Origin: an uncultured Tateyamaria sp.
GTDB taxonomy: Bacteria > Pseudomonadota > Alphaproteobacteria > Rhodobacterales > Rhodobacteraceae
DNA length: 64,000 nt
Direction: 5' to 3'
Assembly: GCF_947494755.1 (NCBI RefSeq)
Contig: NZ_CANLVZ010000011.1
Location: 1 to 64,000 of the forward strand
Shown here: in pieces, positions 43,827-52,496 of the stretch
Layout of the letters: each line of letters opens with the position of its first letter
How positions within the stretch are numbered: position 1 is the first letter of the stretch
Made by a program: the position numbers and the translations under genes
Notes under the pieces: model-generated
Seen by the model: only the letters and a program-made list of their open reading frames with translations
What the model was told of the DNA's origin: nothing
Database searches by the model: none

Positions 43827-44398
43827 GCGGCATCCTCTACTGTGAATTTCATGCGGCGGGGGGCAGGGCTGGGGGGTGATGCGTCGTCTTCGGGCTCTGC
43901 ATATGCGGTCTCGACCGGCGCATCGTCCTCGATCACGTCCGCAATGACCGGCGGCTCGTCCTCTTCCAATTCTTGTGGCGCGTCGCGCTCGGCGGCCTGC
44001 CGGGCCATTTCCTCGACATGTTTCAACATGCCCTTACCCACCTGATAGGCGGTCTGGATGTTTTCGACGGCCATGGCGCTGTCCGTGAAGTCCTCACCGT
44101 AGTCCACAAGCATATCGACGTTGGCGAGCACCGGGTTGGACCGCCACAACGCGCGCAAGGCACGGCGGCGGATATAATCGGGCACGGCCTTGGCCATGAA
44201 GGCGGTGAAGTCATCACCTTTCACAAGGGTGTCGGGGTCGGGCAGGTTCAGCGCGGCCAGCACCTCGGCCTCCTCCATCCCGTCAAACGCGGCTTGCTCT
44301 TTAGCCTGCGCTTCGGCAGCGCGGGCGGCATCTTCGGCTTGCGCTTCGGCAGCAACCCCGGCCCGGCGGCGGGCCCAGAAATCAGCGCGCGCGCTCAA
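43823..44398 (-). CDS. DUF3306 protein of the formate dehydrogenase island
   Basis: A 191-residue soluble protein. The N-terminus MSARADFWARRRAGVAAEAQ leads into a charged helical stretch. Then comes the conserved core FMAKAVPDYIRRRALRALWR-SNP with LDMLVDYGEDF-like text (here NVDMLVDYGEDFTDSAM). An acidic, proline-rich tail closes it. This matches DUF3306, found almost only beside FDH genes with DUF3305 and TorD-like chaperones, so an assembly role is likely. The biochemical function is unknown. ATGA overlaps on both sides. Confidence 0.85.
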   Translation of the reverse strand: MSARADFWARRRAGVAAEAQAEDAARAAEAQAKEQAAFDGMEEAEVLAALNLPDPDTLVKGDDFTAFMAKAVPDYIRRRALRALWRSNPVLANVDMLVDYGEDFTDSAMAVENIQTAYQVGKGMLKHVEEMARQAAERDAPQELEEDEPPVIADVIEDDAPVETAYAEPEDDASPPSPAPRRMKFTVEDAA

Positions 44399-44955
44399 TG
44401 CACCCGCTCCTTGGATGTGGGTGCGCGGTACACATCCGCGACCTGGCGGATGCGCGCATCGCCGATCCCGTCCTCTTTGCGATCCACCCGGGTCTTGTCG
44501 CGGCGGCGTTTGACGAAAACCTCATCCTCGTGGTGCAGCTCGACAAAGTCCCGGATCCACGCGACCAGCCCCTCGGGCATCGGCACCTTTTCGACCAGTT
44601 CCTCGCCCGTGTCCGCATAGTCCTGCGCCTCGTAGGGCGAGGCGGTGGCCAGCACTACATCAAGCGGGCGGCTTTCGGTGCTGGGGCGCATCACGACGTA
44701 GATGGCGGGCACTTTGGCAGAGAGGCCGTGCAGATACGCTTCGGTATCGGTGCGGAACAATTCAAGCGGCAAAGTCGCAGCGTGATATTCGACGGTCTCG
44801 CCATCGCGGCGCAACTCCTTCCAGTCTGCCTTGGCCGCGCCGGGCAGGACGGCGACGGCCTTCCAGACATGCGCAACCCAACGGGTCACACCCGGCGATT
44901 GCCGGATGACGATGCCCAGAGGCATTGAAATGGATTTCTGACTGTCGCTTTGCAC
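44395..44955 (-). CDS. DUF3305 protein of the formate dehydrogenase island
   Basis: A 186-residue soluble protein with the DUF3305 pattern: PLGIVIRQSPGVTRWVAHVW, LFRTDTEAYLHGLSAKVPAI, and YVVMRPSTESRPLDVVLATA. Its C-terminal part is basic (VFVKRRRDKTRVDRKEDG). It is the first gene of the leftward FDH operon, transcribed from the 319-base divergent gap, and overlaps DUF3306 by ATGA. The family goes with FDH maturation or control but has no proven activity. Confidence 0.85.
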   Translation of the reverse strand: MQSDSQKSISMPLGIVIRQSPGVTRWVAHVWKAVAVLPGAAKADWKELRRDGETVEYHAATLPLELFRTDTEAYLHGLSAKVPAIYVVMRPSTESRPLDVVLATASPYEAQDYADTGEELVEKVPMPEGLVAWIRDFVELHHEDEVFVKRRRDKTRVDRKEDGIGDARIRQVADVYRAPTSKERVH

Positions 44956-45274
44956 TGTAACTCCGGCTAGGGGCCGTTTGTCCCTCCACCTTAATCATCC
45001 TCGGCAATTCGCAAAGAAGTTTTTCTACGCGTGCGTTCTGGTGCATCTCCCGATGCTGCGGCGCGGCGTGCGGTTCCGTTCCTTTTTTGCATGTCGAGCG
45101 GCCAAAAGGGGTGAAATGGATGGCATACTCGGTTTTGGCAAAAATCCTTTCGCGGATGCAGCAATTGGACGCGCGCAGGCCAAAGCGCACAAAGGCGGTT
45201 TACCATGGTGCAGATTCGCGACTAGCGTGGCTGGCGCGTCGCCGGTTCGGGCGCTGCGACAGGGGGATCACGCC
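44956..45274. promoter_or_regulatory. Divergent control region of the two halves of the FDH island
   Basis: A 319-base gap that drives DUF3305-to-tupC leftward and the ferredoxin protein-to-DUF6505 group rightward. I see AGGGGG (45261-45266) as the ribosome site of the rightward gene, an 11-bp palindrome TTTTGGCAAAA (45133-45143) and several T-runs. No FNR, NtrC or sigma-54 consensus could be supported, and no gene fits. Confidence 0.4.
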
Positions 45275-47221
45275 ATGGCCAGACATCTGATATTGTGCGA
45301 CTGTGCGGGCAGTCAAAATGTTGATGCAGATGCAATCGCAAACGGGTCGGACCTGAGCTGTTCCAAGGTTCACACCGCCCTGTGCACGGCCCAGATCTCC
45401 GCCGTCGAGGCGGCATTGGGGCAGGGCGGCGTGATGATCGCCTGCCAGCAGGAACGCCAGACCTTTGAGGAACTGGCTGCCGCTCTCAATGTCGACACCC
45501 CCAGCTTTGTTGATCTGCGTGACCGGGCCGGGTGGGGCACGGGCGACGTGGCCCCAAAGATGGCTGCGCTGGCCGCAGAGGCCGCATTGGTGCTGCCCAT
45601 GGGCAAATCGGTCGATGTCGTGTCCGAAGGGACATGCCTGATCGTCGGCGGCGAGGCCGCGATTGCTGCGGCGGGTGAACTTTGCGATGTGCTGGCCGTC
45701 ACCGTTCTTGTGCCCTCGGCCGATCTGATCCCCACGGACCGCCGGTTTGACTGTGTTGTCGGGCAGGTGCGTAACGTCTCAGGCGCGCTTGGCGGGTTCA
45801 CGGTCAAACTGGACGCGTTTCAGCAGGTGATGCCGGGCGGGCGCGGAGCCTTTGATCTCAGCGCGCCGCAGGATGGTGCTGTGTCGGGCTGCGATGTCGT
45901 GCTTGATCTCAGCGGCACCACTGCGCTGGTGCCCGCGCCCCATAAACGCGAAGGATATTTGCGCGCGGACCCCACCCATCCGCCTTCGATAGCAGCGGCG
46001 GTGCTGGAGGCATCCCAACTGATCGGCACCTTTGAAAAGCCGCTTTATGTGCGGCTCGAGCCGACCCTGTGCGCCCACAGCCGCGCCGAACAAGCGGCCT
46101 GTTCCAACTGCCTGAACGTCTGCCCTACGGGCGCGATCACCTCGGCAGGTGAGCATGTGGCGATTGACCCGATGATCTGCGCGGGCTGCGGGTCCTGTTC
46201 GGCGGTGTGCCCCTCCGGGGCGATCAGCTATGACGCGCCCCCGGTCGAGACGGTGTTCAAACGGCTCACAACGCTGGCCGCGACCTACCGCAAAGCCGGT
46301 GGCACAAATGCGCGCCTTTTGGTGCATGACGCGGACCATGGGCGCGAGATGATCGCGCTTGGGGCGCGGTTCGGAAACGGTCTGCCGGGGCAGGTCATCC
46401 CGCTCGAGGTCGACGCGCTGTCGGGGTTTGGCCATGCGGAGATGCTGGCCGCGCTGGCCTGCGGGTTCGAACATGTGGATGTGCTGATGTCACCCAGGAC
46501 AGAACTCGCTGTGATCGAAGCGCAGGCGGAACTGGCGATGGCAATGGCCGATGCCCAAGCGGTGCGGCTGCTGCATGTGAGCGACCCCGATGCCCTTTGC
46601 GCGACACTGGCCGAAGACGCGCCCGCGACCGTGGCCTGCGCGCCCGTCCTGCCGCTCGGATCACGCCGCCAAGTCGCGCGGCTGTCGGCCAAGGCGCTGC
46701 AGCCGAATGCCGAGGTCGTGGCACTGCCCGAGGGCGCGCCCTATGGGGCGGTGCTGGTGGACAAGGACGCCTGTACACTCTGCCTGTCCTGCGTATCGCT
46801 CTGCCCATCGGGCGCCCTGGGCGATAACGCTGACCTGCCGCAACTGCGCTTTCAGGAGGACGCCTGCCTCCAATGTGGGCTGTGCAGCACGATCTGCCCG
46901 GAACAGGCGATCACCTTGCAGCCGCAAATGGACCTCACCGACGCCGCCCTGCGACAGCAGGTCATCAACGAGGAAGAACCCTTCGCCTGCATCGAGTGCG
47001 GCAGCCTGTTCGGGTCCAAATCCACCATCGCCAAGATCACCGAAAAACTGGCGGGCAAGCACGCGATGTTTGCGACCTCGGACGCGGCCAAGATGATCCA
47101 GATGTGCGAGAACTGCCGGATCCAGGCGCAATACCATTCAGAAAACAACCCGTTTCAGGGCGGCGAGCGCCCGCGCGTGCGCACCTCAGACGACTATTTC
47201 GCCAAGCGCAAGGATCACTGA
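45275..47221 (+). CDS. Multi-cluster 4Fe-4S protein of the formate dehydrogenase island
   Basis: A 648-residue cytoplasmic protein. Residues 1-250 resemble a domain with scattered cysteines (CDCAG, SCSKVHTALC) as in related ferredoxin-type proteins. A first ferredoxin pair follows (CSNCLNVCPTG; CAGCGSCSAVCPSG, 277-316), then a middle domain (330-480), then a second pair (CTLCLSCVSLCPSG; CLQCGLCSTICPEQA, 500-545). The C-terminal end has two more Cys pairs (CIECG and CENC, 572-614), a possible further metal site. This layout is typical of the 4Fe-4S protein found with FDH clusters. It may move electrons in assembly or link cytoplasmic donors. The start follows AGGGGG. Confidence 0.85.
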   Translation: MARHLILCDCAGSQNVDADAIANGSDLSCSKVHTALCTAQISAVEAALGQGGVMIACQQERQTFEELAAALNVDTPSFVDLRDRAGWGTGDVAPKMAALAAEAALVLPMGKSVDVVSEGTCLIVGGEAAIAAAGELCDVLAVTVLVPSADLIPTDRRFDCVVGQVRNVSGALGGFTVKLDAFQQVMPGGRGAFDLSAPQDGAVSGCDVVLDLSGTTALVPAPHKREGYLRADPTHPPSIAAAVLEASQLIGTFEKPLYVRLEPTLCAHSRAEQAACSNCLNVCPTGAITSAGEHVAIDPMICAGCGSCSAVCPSGAISYDAPPVETVFKRLTTLAATYRKAGGTNARLLVHDADHGREMIALGARFGNGLPGQVIPLEVDALSGFGHAEMLAALACGFEHVDVLMSPRTELAVIEAQAELAMAMADAQAVRLLHVSDPDALCATLAEDAPATVACAPVLPLGSRRQVARLSAKALQPNAEVVALPEGAPYGAVLVDKDACTLCLSCVSLCPSGALGDNADLPQLRFQEDACLQCGLCSTICPEQAITLQPQMDLTDAALRQQVINEEEPFACIECGSLFGSKSTIAKITEKLAGKHAMFATSDAAKMIQMCENCRIQAQYHSENNPFQGGERPRVRTSDDYFAKRKDH

Positions 47222-47940
47222 AGTTGGATCGGATCCCCGAGGTCGGCGGGCTCAATCGAGCCGACATAGGCGGTGATCGCCTCGATCTGCTCAACCGTGA
47301 CCTCGATCGGCGCGATGGGAGAGGGCAGGTGTTCGGCAAAGGGTTCGGTCACGTCCTCGACTTGAGTAAAGGCGGGATGGGGTTTGAGCAGAAAGAACGT
47401 CTCGAACCGGGTCTGCCAGTCGGGAAAGGTGCGCATCAGCGCGAAGGAGGGGGAGGAGCCGATGGCGTTCATCCGATTCGTGTCGTTGACCACATGACAG
47501 CGCCCGCATTGCTTGAGGCTGACCGCTTCGCCGAGGGCCGCATCCCCGCTGAGCGTGACCTGATCCCGCACGATAACCGTGCCCACATCCGCGCTGAACA
47601 CTGCGGTGCCGTCGGGTGCAAATGCCTCGATCGTGCGTGCGCCGACATCCGACAACAGCCAGTCGCGAAACGCATCCATATGCGGTCCGTCACCGGTGGC
47701 CAGATGCCAGATCATATCCCCTTGGGCAAAGATCGGCGTGCCCTCCGCCCCGATGTGCGCATCCCCATCCGCTTCGACCAGATTCACACGCACCCCGGTC
47801 TTGAGCGAAAAGCGCGGCAGCAGGTGTTTCAGAAACCCCGTCTCGATCAGTGCTGCGGGGGCGTGGAGGGTAAACGCCTTGTCCTGCGCGACCAGCGGCC
47901 CTGCCAGCAGAATGAACAGAAATGCCAGTGTCCTCGCCAT
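47215..47940 (-). CDS. c-type cytochrome with a TupA-like N-terminal half
   Basis: A 241-residue exported protein. After the signal (ending LVAQ, residue 19), residues 22-115 read like a shortened tungstate-binding protein. LHAPAALIETGFLKHLLPRF and the KTGVRV strand match the start of TupA, and DAFRDWLLSDVGARTIEAF matches its end, but the middle lobe is absent. The C-terminal half has one heme site CGRCH (145-149) and ends with a helix typical of cytochrome c. The combination inside an FDH island that has tupBC but no tupA is striking. Heme binding is firm; the TupA likeness is a visual match. It overlaps the ferredoxin gene by 7 bases. Confidence 0.75.
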   Translation of the reverse strand: MARTLAFLFILLAGPLVAQDKAFTLHAPAALIETGFLKHLLPRFSLKTGVRVNLVEADGDAHIGAEGTPIFAQGDMIWHLATGDGPHMDAFRDWLLSDVGARTIEAFAPDGTAVFSADVGTVIVRDQVTLSGDAALGEAVSLKQCGRCHVVNDTNRMNAIGSSPSFALMRTFPDWQTRFETFFLLKPHPAFTQVEDVTEPFAEHLPSPIAPIEVTVEQIEAITAYVGSIEPADLGDPIQLQ

Positions 47941-48035
47941 CGCGTGCGCAGCCTTCGGATGTGTCTGGTTGCGATCCAGCCTAGGGGCGCTAGGGTACTT
48001 CCGTCAACAACTGCGACCAGCCAAAGGACGTCCCC

Positions 48036-48227
48036 ATGAGCGATGATTTCAACATGTCGATGCGCAAATTCCTCAAACAGGTGGGGGTGACCTCGCAGCA
48101 GGCCATCGAAGCGGCCATGCGCGAGGCGGGCGAGACTAGTGGTAAGACCTTCGAGGCGAAGGTGGTGCTGACCGTCGATGGCCTCGACCTCGAACACGTC
48201 GTCACCGGCAAGATTGAAGGCGCATAG
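48036..48227 (+). CDS. DUF6494 small protein
   Basis: A 63-residue cytoplasmic protein: MSDDFNMSMRKFLKQVGVTS, then QQAIEAAMREAGETSGKTFE. This matches DUF6494, which I know as a small companion of FDH and mrp genes in Alphaproteobacteria. AAAGGAC (48023-48029) is its ribosome site. It ends directly before the mrp start codon, so the two are co-translated. No function is known. Confidence 0.8.
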   Translation: MSDDFNMSMRKFLKQVGVTSQQAIEAAMREAGETSGKTFEAKVVLTVDGLDLEHVVTGKIEGA

Positions 48228-49283
48228 ATGGCTCTGACCCGCGAAGATGTTCTGGTCTGCCTGAGAGAGGTCAAGGCCCCCTCGGGCGTTGATCTGGTCG
48301 AGGCGGGGCTGGTGCGCGCCCTCAATGTCGAGGACGGCGCGGTGCGTTTCGTGATGGAGGTCGATCAGCCCGATCCGTTCCTGCCCGCGAAAGCCGAGGC
48401 CGAGGAAAAGCTGACCGCTTTGGGGGCGGCCTCCGTCGCAATCGTGATGACCGCCCATGCCAAACCTGCAACACCTCCCGACCTTGGAACGGGCCGCAAA
48501 TCCGAACCCAAGGGGCCGGAAAAGATCGCGGGCATCGACCGGATCATCGCCGTGGCCTCGGGCAAGGGCGGTGTGGGCAAATCAACCGTCACCGCCAATC
48601 TGGCCTGCGCGCTGGCCGCCGAAGGACGGCGCGTCGGCGTGCTCGACGCGGATGTCTATGGCCCCTCGCAGCCGCGGATGCTGGGCGTGTCGGGCCGCCC
48701 GCAAAGCCCCGATGGCAAGATCATCCTGCCCTTGCGCAATTACGGCGTGACGATGATGTCCATTGGCCTCATGACGAACGAGGATCAGGCGGTTGTCTGG
48801 CGTGGTCCGATGCTGATGGGCGCGCTGCAACAAATGCTCGGGCAGGTGCAGTGGGGCGCGCTGGATGTGCTGATCGTGGACCTGCCGCCGGGCACGGGCG
48901 ATGTGCAGATGACACTGGCGCAAAAGGCGCATCTGGACGGGGCTGTGATCGTATCGACCCCGCAGGATGTGGCGCTGCTTGATGCGCGCAAGGGGATCGA
49001 CATGTTCAACCAGATGGGTACGCCCGTCATCGGGATGATCGAGAACATGAGCACGCATATCTGTTCGAATTGCGGGCATGAGGAACATGTCTTTGGCCAC
49101 GGCGGCGTGCGGGCCGAGGCTGAAAAGCTGGGGGTGCCTTTGCTGGCCGAAATTCCGCTGCATCTGGATATCCGGGTGGCCGCCGATGGCGGGGCACCGA
49201 TCGTCGTCTCCAAACCCGAAAGCGCGCAGGCTCAGGCCTTCCGCGAAGTGGCCCGCGCGCTGATCGAGGCGGACAAAGCGTGA
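48228..49283 (+). CDS. mrp: Mrp/NBP35-type iron-sulfur cluster carrier ATPase
   Basis: A 351-residue P-loop ATPase that carries [4Fe-4S] clusters to target enzymes. An N-terminal MIP18-like domain (1-85) is followed by the deviant Walker A GKGGVGKSTVTANLACALA (112-130), DADVYGPSQPRMLGVSG, DLPPGTGDVQMTL and the cluster-binding CSNC of HICSNCGHEEHVFG. Its place here suggests a specialised supply of clusters to FdhA/FdhB and the ferredoxin protein. The start is the ATG immediately after the DUF6494 stop. It overlaps the next gene by GTGA. Confidence 0.93.
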   Translation: MALTREDVLVCLREVKAPSGVDLVEAGLVRALNVEDGAVRFVMEVDQPDPFLPAKAEAEEKLTALGAASVAIVMTAHAKPATPPDLGTGRKSEPKGPEKIAGIDRIIAVASGKGGVGKSTVTANLACALAAEGRRVGVLDADVYGPSQPRMLGVSGRPQSPDGKIILPLRNYGVTMMSIGLMTNEDQAVVWRGPMLMGALQQMLGQVQWGALDVLIVDLPPGTGDVQMTLAQKAHLDGAVIVSTPQDVALLDARKGIDMFNQMGTPVIGMIENMSTHICSNCGHEEHVFGHGGVRAEAEKLGVPLLAEIPLHLDIRVAADGGAPIVVSKPESAQAQAFREVARALIEADKA

Positions 49284-49984
49284 CTGAACCGTCCTTTCCT
49301 CCGGTCTTTGACGGGTTGGCGGTGGAGGCGGGCGACGATCCGTTCGAGGTCGCGCGCGCCGAGGCGGTGCGGGGCTGTGATGCCGGACTGGTGACTTACG
49401 ATCTCGGGGCGAACATGCTGAAAGCCGCCTTGGTATTCGCGCCCGAGGTGCCTTTGCAAGAGGCGGTGGTGATGTTGCCACTTTGCGGCGTTGGGTTTCA
49501 GAACGCTCTGGGTGCGCTCGCCCCGCCCGAGGTTGCGGTGCATCTGGACTGGCACGGTGGCATCCGGGTCAACGGGGCGGCCTGCGGTCGGCTGCGGATG
49601 GCCGCATCGACGCACGACCAACAGACGGAACCCGATTGGCTTGCGATCGGGCTTGAATTGTCGCTCTGGCCCGAAGATGACGACACCGGGTACACACCCG
49701 ACCGGACCGCGCTTTATGCCGAAGGATGTGCCGAGGTGGACGCCGCACGCCTGCTTGAATCCTGGGTCAAACACACGCTTGTGGGGATCAACACGTGGCT
49801 TGAGCGGGGCCGCGCGCCTGTGCATTCGGAATGGACGGCCTTGGCCCATGGCATCGACAAACCGACCCGGATCAACGGCCACAGCGGCACATATCTGGGC
49901 GTGGACGAACATTTCGGGATGTTGTTGCGCGATGCAGACACCACGCACCTGATCCCGCTCACGCAGCTTTTGGAGGGCCCCTGA
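49280..49984 (+). CDS. Biotin/lipoate--protein ligase family protein
   Basis: A 234-residue protein of the BPL/LplA-like fold, starting with GTG inside the mrp stop (GTGA). It shows LPLCGVGFQNALGALAPPEV, the block WHGGIRVNGAACGRLRMAAS, and a C-terminal DUF4444-like segment with GTYLGVDEHFGMLLRDA. The glycine-rich ligase loop (GRGRxGR of BirA) is not seen, so ligase activity is doubtful. It is commonly found with DUF6505 and FDH genes in Rhodobacterales and may act in maturation. Confidence 0.75.
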   Translation: MTEPSFPPVFDGLAVEAGDDPFEVARAEAVRGCDAGLVTYDLGANMLKAALVFAPEVPLQEAVVMLPLCGVGFQNALGALAPPEVAVHLDWHGGIRVNGAACGRLRMAASTHDQQTEPDWLAIGLELSLWPEDDDTGYTPDRTALYAEGCAEVDAARLLESWVKHTLVGINTWLERGRAPVHSEWTALAHGIDKPTRINGHSGTYLGVDEHFGMLLRDADTTHLIPLTQLLEGP

Positions 49985-49985
49985 C

Positions 49986-50474
49986 ATGATGCTCGCACGC
50001 GCAATCCACTTTGACGAAAGCGACATGAACATCTTTCACAGCCCGGCGCGCACCGGGGAATGGTGCATCTCGGGGGGCTTTGAGTTCTCGAACTGGGGCG
50101 AGGCGGATCTGGCGGGCAAGGCGCGCCAGGCCTTCGCAAACGGCTGGCTTGGGGTCGAGACGTTCGGGCGGGTCACAGTCGTTGCGATCACCCAGATCGA
50201 ACCGGTGGAAATCGAGGCGATTGTCACCGCGCTGGCCCAGCATTTTGTGGATGTTTACGGCGCACCCTCGCTGGAGGCGGCACAGGGCGTGGCGCGCGAA
50301 GAGGTCATGCAGATGGCCGAGATCTGCGGCGCCCAACCGCCCAACACGCTGCTGCTGGTCTCGCGCGAATTGACCGAAGCGGGGGTAAAGGAAAGCTACC
50401 GGCTGGTCGAACCGCGCGATGCGGACCTGGATCAGTTCGCGATCCACGGCTCACTGGATGATGACCCGCACTAG
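49986..50474 (+). CDS. DUF6505 protein
   Basis: A 162-residue cytoplasmic protein: MMLARAIHFDESDMNIFHSP, then GEWCISGGFEFSNWGEADLA and GVETFGRVTVVAITQIEPVE. This agrees with DUF6505, a family without known function beside the ligase-like gene in FDH islands. It is the last gene of the rightward FDH group, one base after its neighbour. Either of the first two ATGs (49986 or 49989) could be used. Confidence 0.75.
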   Translation: MMLARAIHFDESDMNIFHSPARTGEWCISGGFEFSNWGEADLAGKARQAFANGWLGVETFGRVTVVAITQIEPVEIEAIVTALAQHFVDVYGAPSLEAAQGVAREEVMQMAEICGAQPPNTLLLVSRELTEAGVKESYRLVEPRDADLDQFAIHGSLDDDPH

Positions 50475-50767
50475 GCACTCATGTTGGCCCGAGAGACCGG
50501 CCGCTGCGTGCAAAACTGCGACACCCTTCGCTTTCATGCGCCTTCACCGCTGACCCACTGCGCGCCTTAGCGTGGCGCGCCGCGAGGGATCGCTGCCGCT
50601 TAATGCTTGTCAGGCGCGACATATGCGCAGTCCGGCGGAGCGCCGTGCCATCAGGTATAGTACGCCGCCATTGCAGCCTTCCGGATGTGAAAGATTGGAC
50701 CGCTGTGAAAAATTACATCCGAGGGAAGGCGATGCGCAGGCCGCATTGTCCGCTCGCGCCGTTCAAT
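50475..50767. other. Intergenic region with a 7-bp hairpin
   Basis: A 293-base gap between convergent DUF6505 and uspA. It holds a perfect hairpin (GCGCGCC, 50560-50566, with GGCGCGC, 50574-50580) without a U-run, which could still end one or both transcripts. Two short rightward open frames have no coding signs. Nothing else is seen. Confidence 0.4.
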
Positions 50768-51184
50768 TCATCGACACACCAACACCGAGCATGGCGCATG
50801 GCGGATAATTTGTGTGGCGTAGGACCCCAAGGTATGAATGCGCACGCCGGGCCGATGCGCATTGAGAAGCAAGAGATCGGTGCCGGTCTTTTCGGCAAGC
50901 AATAGCGCCTGTTCACCGACGTTGCCGCGCAAAACGTGTTCGGAGGCGACCATGTCCGCGTCCTGCGCGATCTCGCTCAACTCTTGATGGGCGCGCTTGG
51001 CGGCAGCTTTGATGCTGTCTTCGGAAACAAAGGGCTCGACATAGCTGTAATGGCCGTAGGGCATGACATATGCGACGTGCAGCTCGTCACCGGGGCGCTG
51101 TTGCACAACAGCCTCCCGGCAAAGCGCAACAGCGTTGTCGCGATGAGCGATGTCGACCAGCGCCAACAAGGTTCTTTTGGACAT
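50768..51184 (-). CDS. Universal stress protein attached to TRAP transporter 3
   Basis: A 138-residue UspA-fold protein: LLALVDIAHRDNAVALCREA at the start and GSYATQIIRHAPCSVLVCR at the end. The usual ATP-binding pattern G-x2-G-x9-G-S/T is only partly kept (GVRIHTLGSYA), so nucleotide binding is uncertain. It lies 10 bases downstream of the TRAP large permease. A Usp protein after a TRAP operon is known from the Halomonas ectoine system (TeaD with TeaABC), where it tunes transport. A similar role is inferred here. Confidence 0.87.
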   Translation of the reverse strand: MSKRTLLALVDIAHRDNAVALCREAVVQQRPGDELHVAYVMPYGHYSYVEPFVSEDSIKAAAKRAHQELSEIAQDADMVASEHVLRGNVGEQALLLAEKTGTDLLLLNAHRPGVRIHTLGSYATQIIRHAPCSVLVCR

Positions 51185-51194
51185 AGTCGTGCTC

Positions 51195-52496
51195 CTATTT
51201 GCTCAAGACTTCGGGCAACCACGTGGCCAAGCCGGGGAAAAACACGAGGATGATGATGAAGAAGCACATCACGCAGAACATCGGGAAGGAGGCTTTGGAG
51301 ATGAAACCCATGTCTTTCCCTGTCATGCCCTGCAGCACGAACAGGTTGAACCCGATGGGCGGGGTAATCTGCGCCATCTCGACCACGATCATCAGATAGA
51401 CACCGAACCACAGCATGTCGAAGCCCGCCGCTCTGACCATCGGCTCGATCACTGCCATCGTCAGAACGATCGAGGACAGCCCATCCAGAAAGCAGCCCAG
51501 GATGATGTAAAACAGTGTCAGGATCGCAATAAGTGCGATGGGCGACAGGTTCCACGCACCGATGGTTTCGGCCAGCGCACGTGGAATACCTGTAAAGCCC
51601 ATCGCCAGGGAGAGAAAACCCGCACCCATCAGGATCAGCATGATCATGGCCGTTGTCCGGACCGATCCCATAATGCTTTCCGAAAAGCTGGCCCAGGTAA
51701 AGCTGCGCTGCACCATGGACAACAGGATCGACCCCAGAACGCCAAGCGCGGCTGCCTCGGTCGCTGTCGCGACGCCTGAGTAGATCGACCCGATGACCGC
51801 GCCGATCAGCAGCAGCACCGGAAGCAAATCCGCCATCCGCTTCAAGAAGGGTTCGGACCCGACGGCATCGAAAATCGGGTTGAATGTCTTGCGGTTGATA
51901 AGGGACCAGACGGCGATGTACGCCATGAAGAGCAAGGCCAGACACAGCCCCGGAATCATAGCGGCCATAAACAGCTTCGAGATGCTTTCGTTGACCGTCA
52001 CACCGAAGATGATCATCGAAATGGACGGCGGGATCAGCAGGCCCAAGGTGCCGGCCCCCGACAAAGTGCCGATGATCATGCTTTCGGGGTATTTGCGCTC
52101 GCGCAGTTCAGGGATGGACATTTTGCCGACTGTCGCCACCGTCGCAGCAGATGACCCCGAGATCGCAGCGAACACCGCCGAGGCCCCGACATTGACGTGC
52201 AAGAGGCCGCCCGGCAGCCCGCGCAGCAGCGGGGCCAGGCCCTTGAACAGCGTTTCCGATAGTTTGGTTCGAAACAGGATCTCACCCATCCAGATGAACA
52301 GCGGCAGGGCCGTCAGCGTCCATGACGATTGTTCAGACCAGATCGTTACGGCCATTGCGTCGCCGATTGGCGTCGAGGTGAAAAGCCACATCCCCACGAT
52401 GGCTGTGGTCAGAAGGGCAGCCCCAACCCAGACGCCCAGTCCCAGAAGGATAAAGAGGGTCGCGAGGAAGATTGTTACGGCAAATGCTTCGGTCAT
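51195..52496 (-). CDS. TRAP transporter 3 large permease (DctM family)
   Basis: A 433-residue polytopic permease with VGAALLTTAIVGMWLFTSTP early on, LLRGLPGGLLHVNVGASAVF, IIGTLSGAGTLGLLIPPSIS, and MAQITPPIGFNLFVLQGMTG near the end. These are the substrate/Na+ hairpins of TRAP large subunits. Its ATG overlaps the dctQ stop (ATGA). It belongs to the more TeaC-like subgroup by its gene partners (Usp). The substrate is unknown; the shared operator with the amino-acid-type enzymes at 60-64 kb points to an amino acid or organic acid. Confidence 0.92.
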   Translation of the reverse strand: MTEAFAVTIFLATLFILLGLGVWVGAALLTTAIVGMWLFTSTPIGDAMAVTIWSEQSSWTLTALPLFIWMGEILFRTKLSETLFKGLAPLLRGLPGGLLHVNVGASAVFAAISGSSAATVATVGKMSIPELRERKYPESMIIGTLSGAGTLGLLIPPSISMIIFGVTVNESISKLFMAAMIPGLCLALLFMAYIAVWSLINRKTFNPIFDAVGSEPFLKRMADLLPVLLLIGAVIGSIYSGVATATEAAALGVLGSILLSMVQRSFTWASFSESIMGSVRTTAMIMLILMGAGFLSLAMGFTGIPRALAETIGAWNLSPIALIAILTLFYIILGCFLDGLSSIVLTMAVIEPMVRAAGFDMLWFGVYLMIVVEMAQITPPIGFNLFVLQGMTGKDMGFISKASFPMFCVMCFFIIILVFFPGLATWLPEVLSK

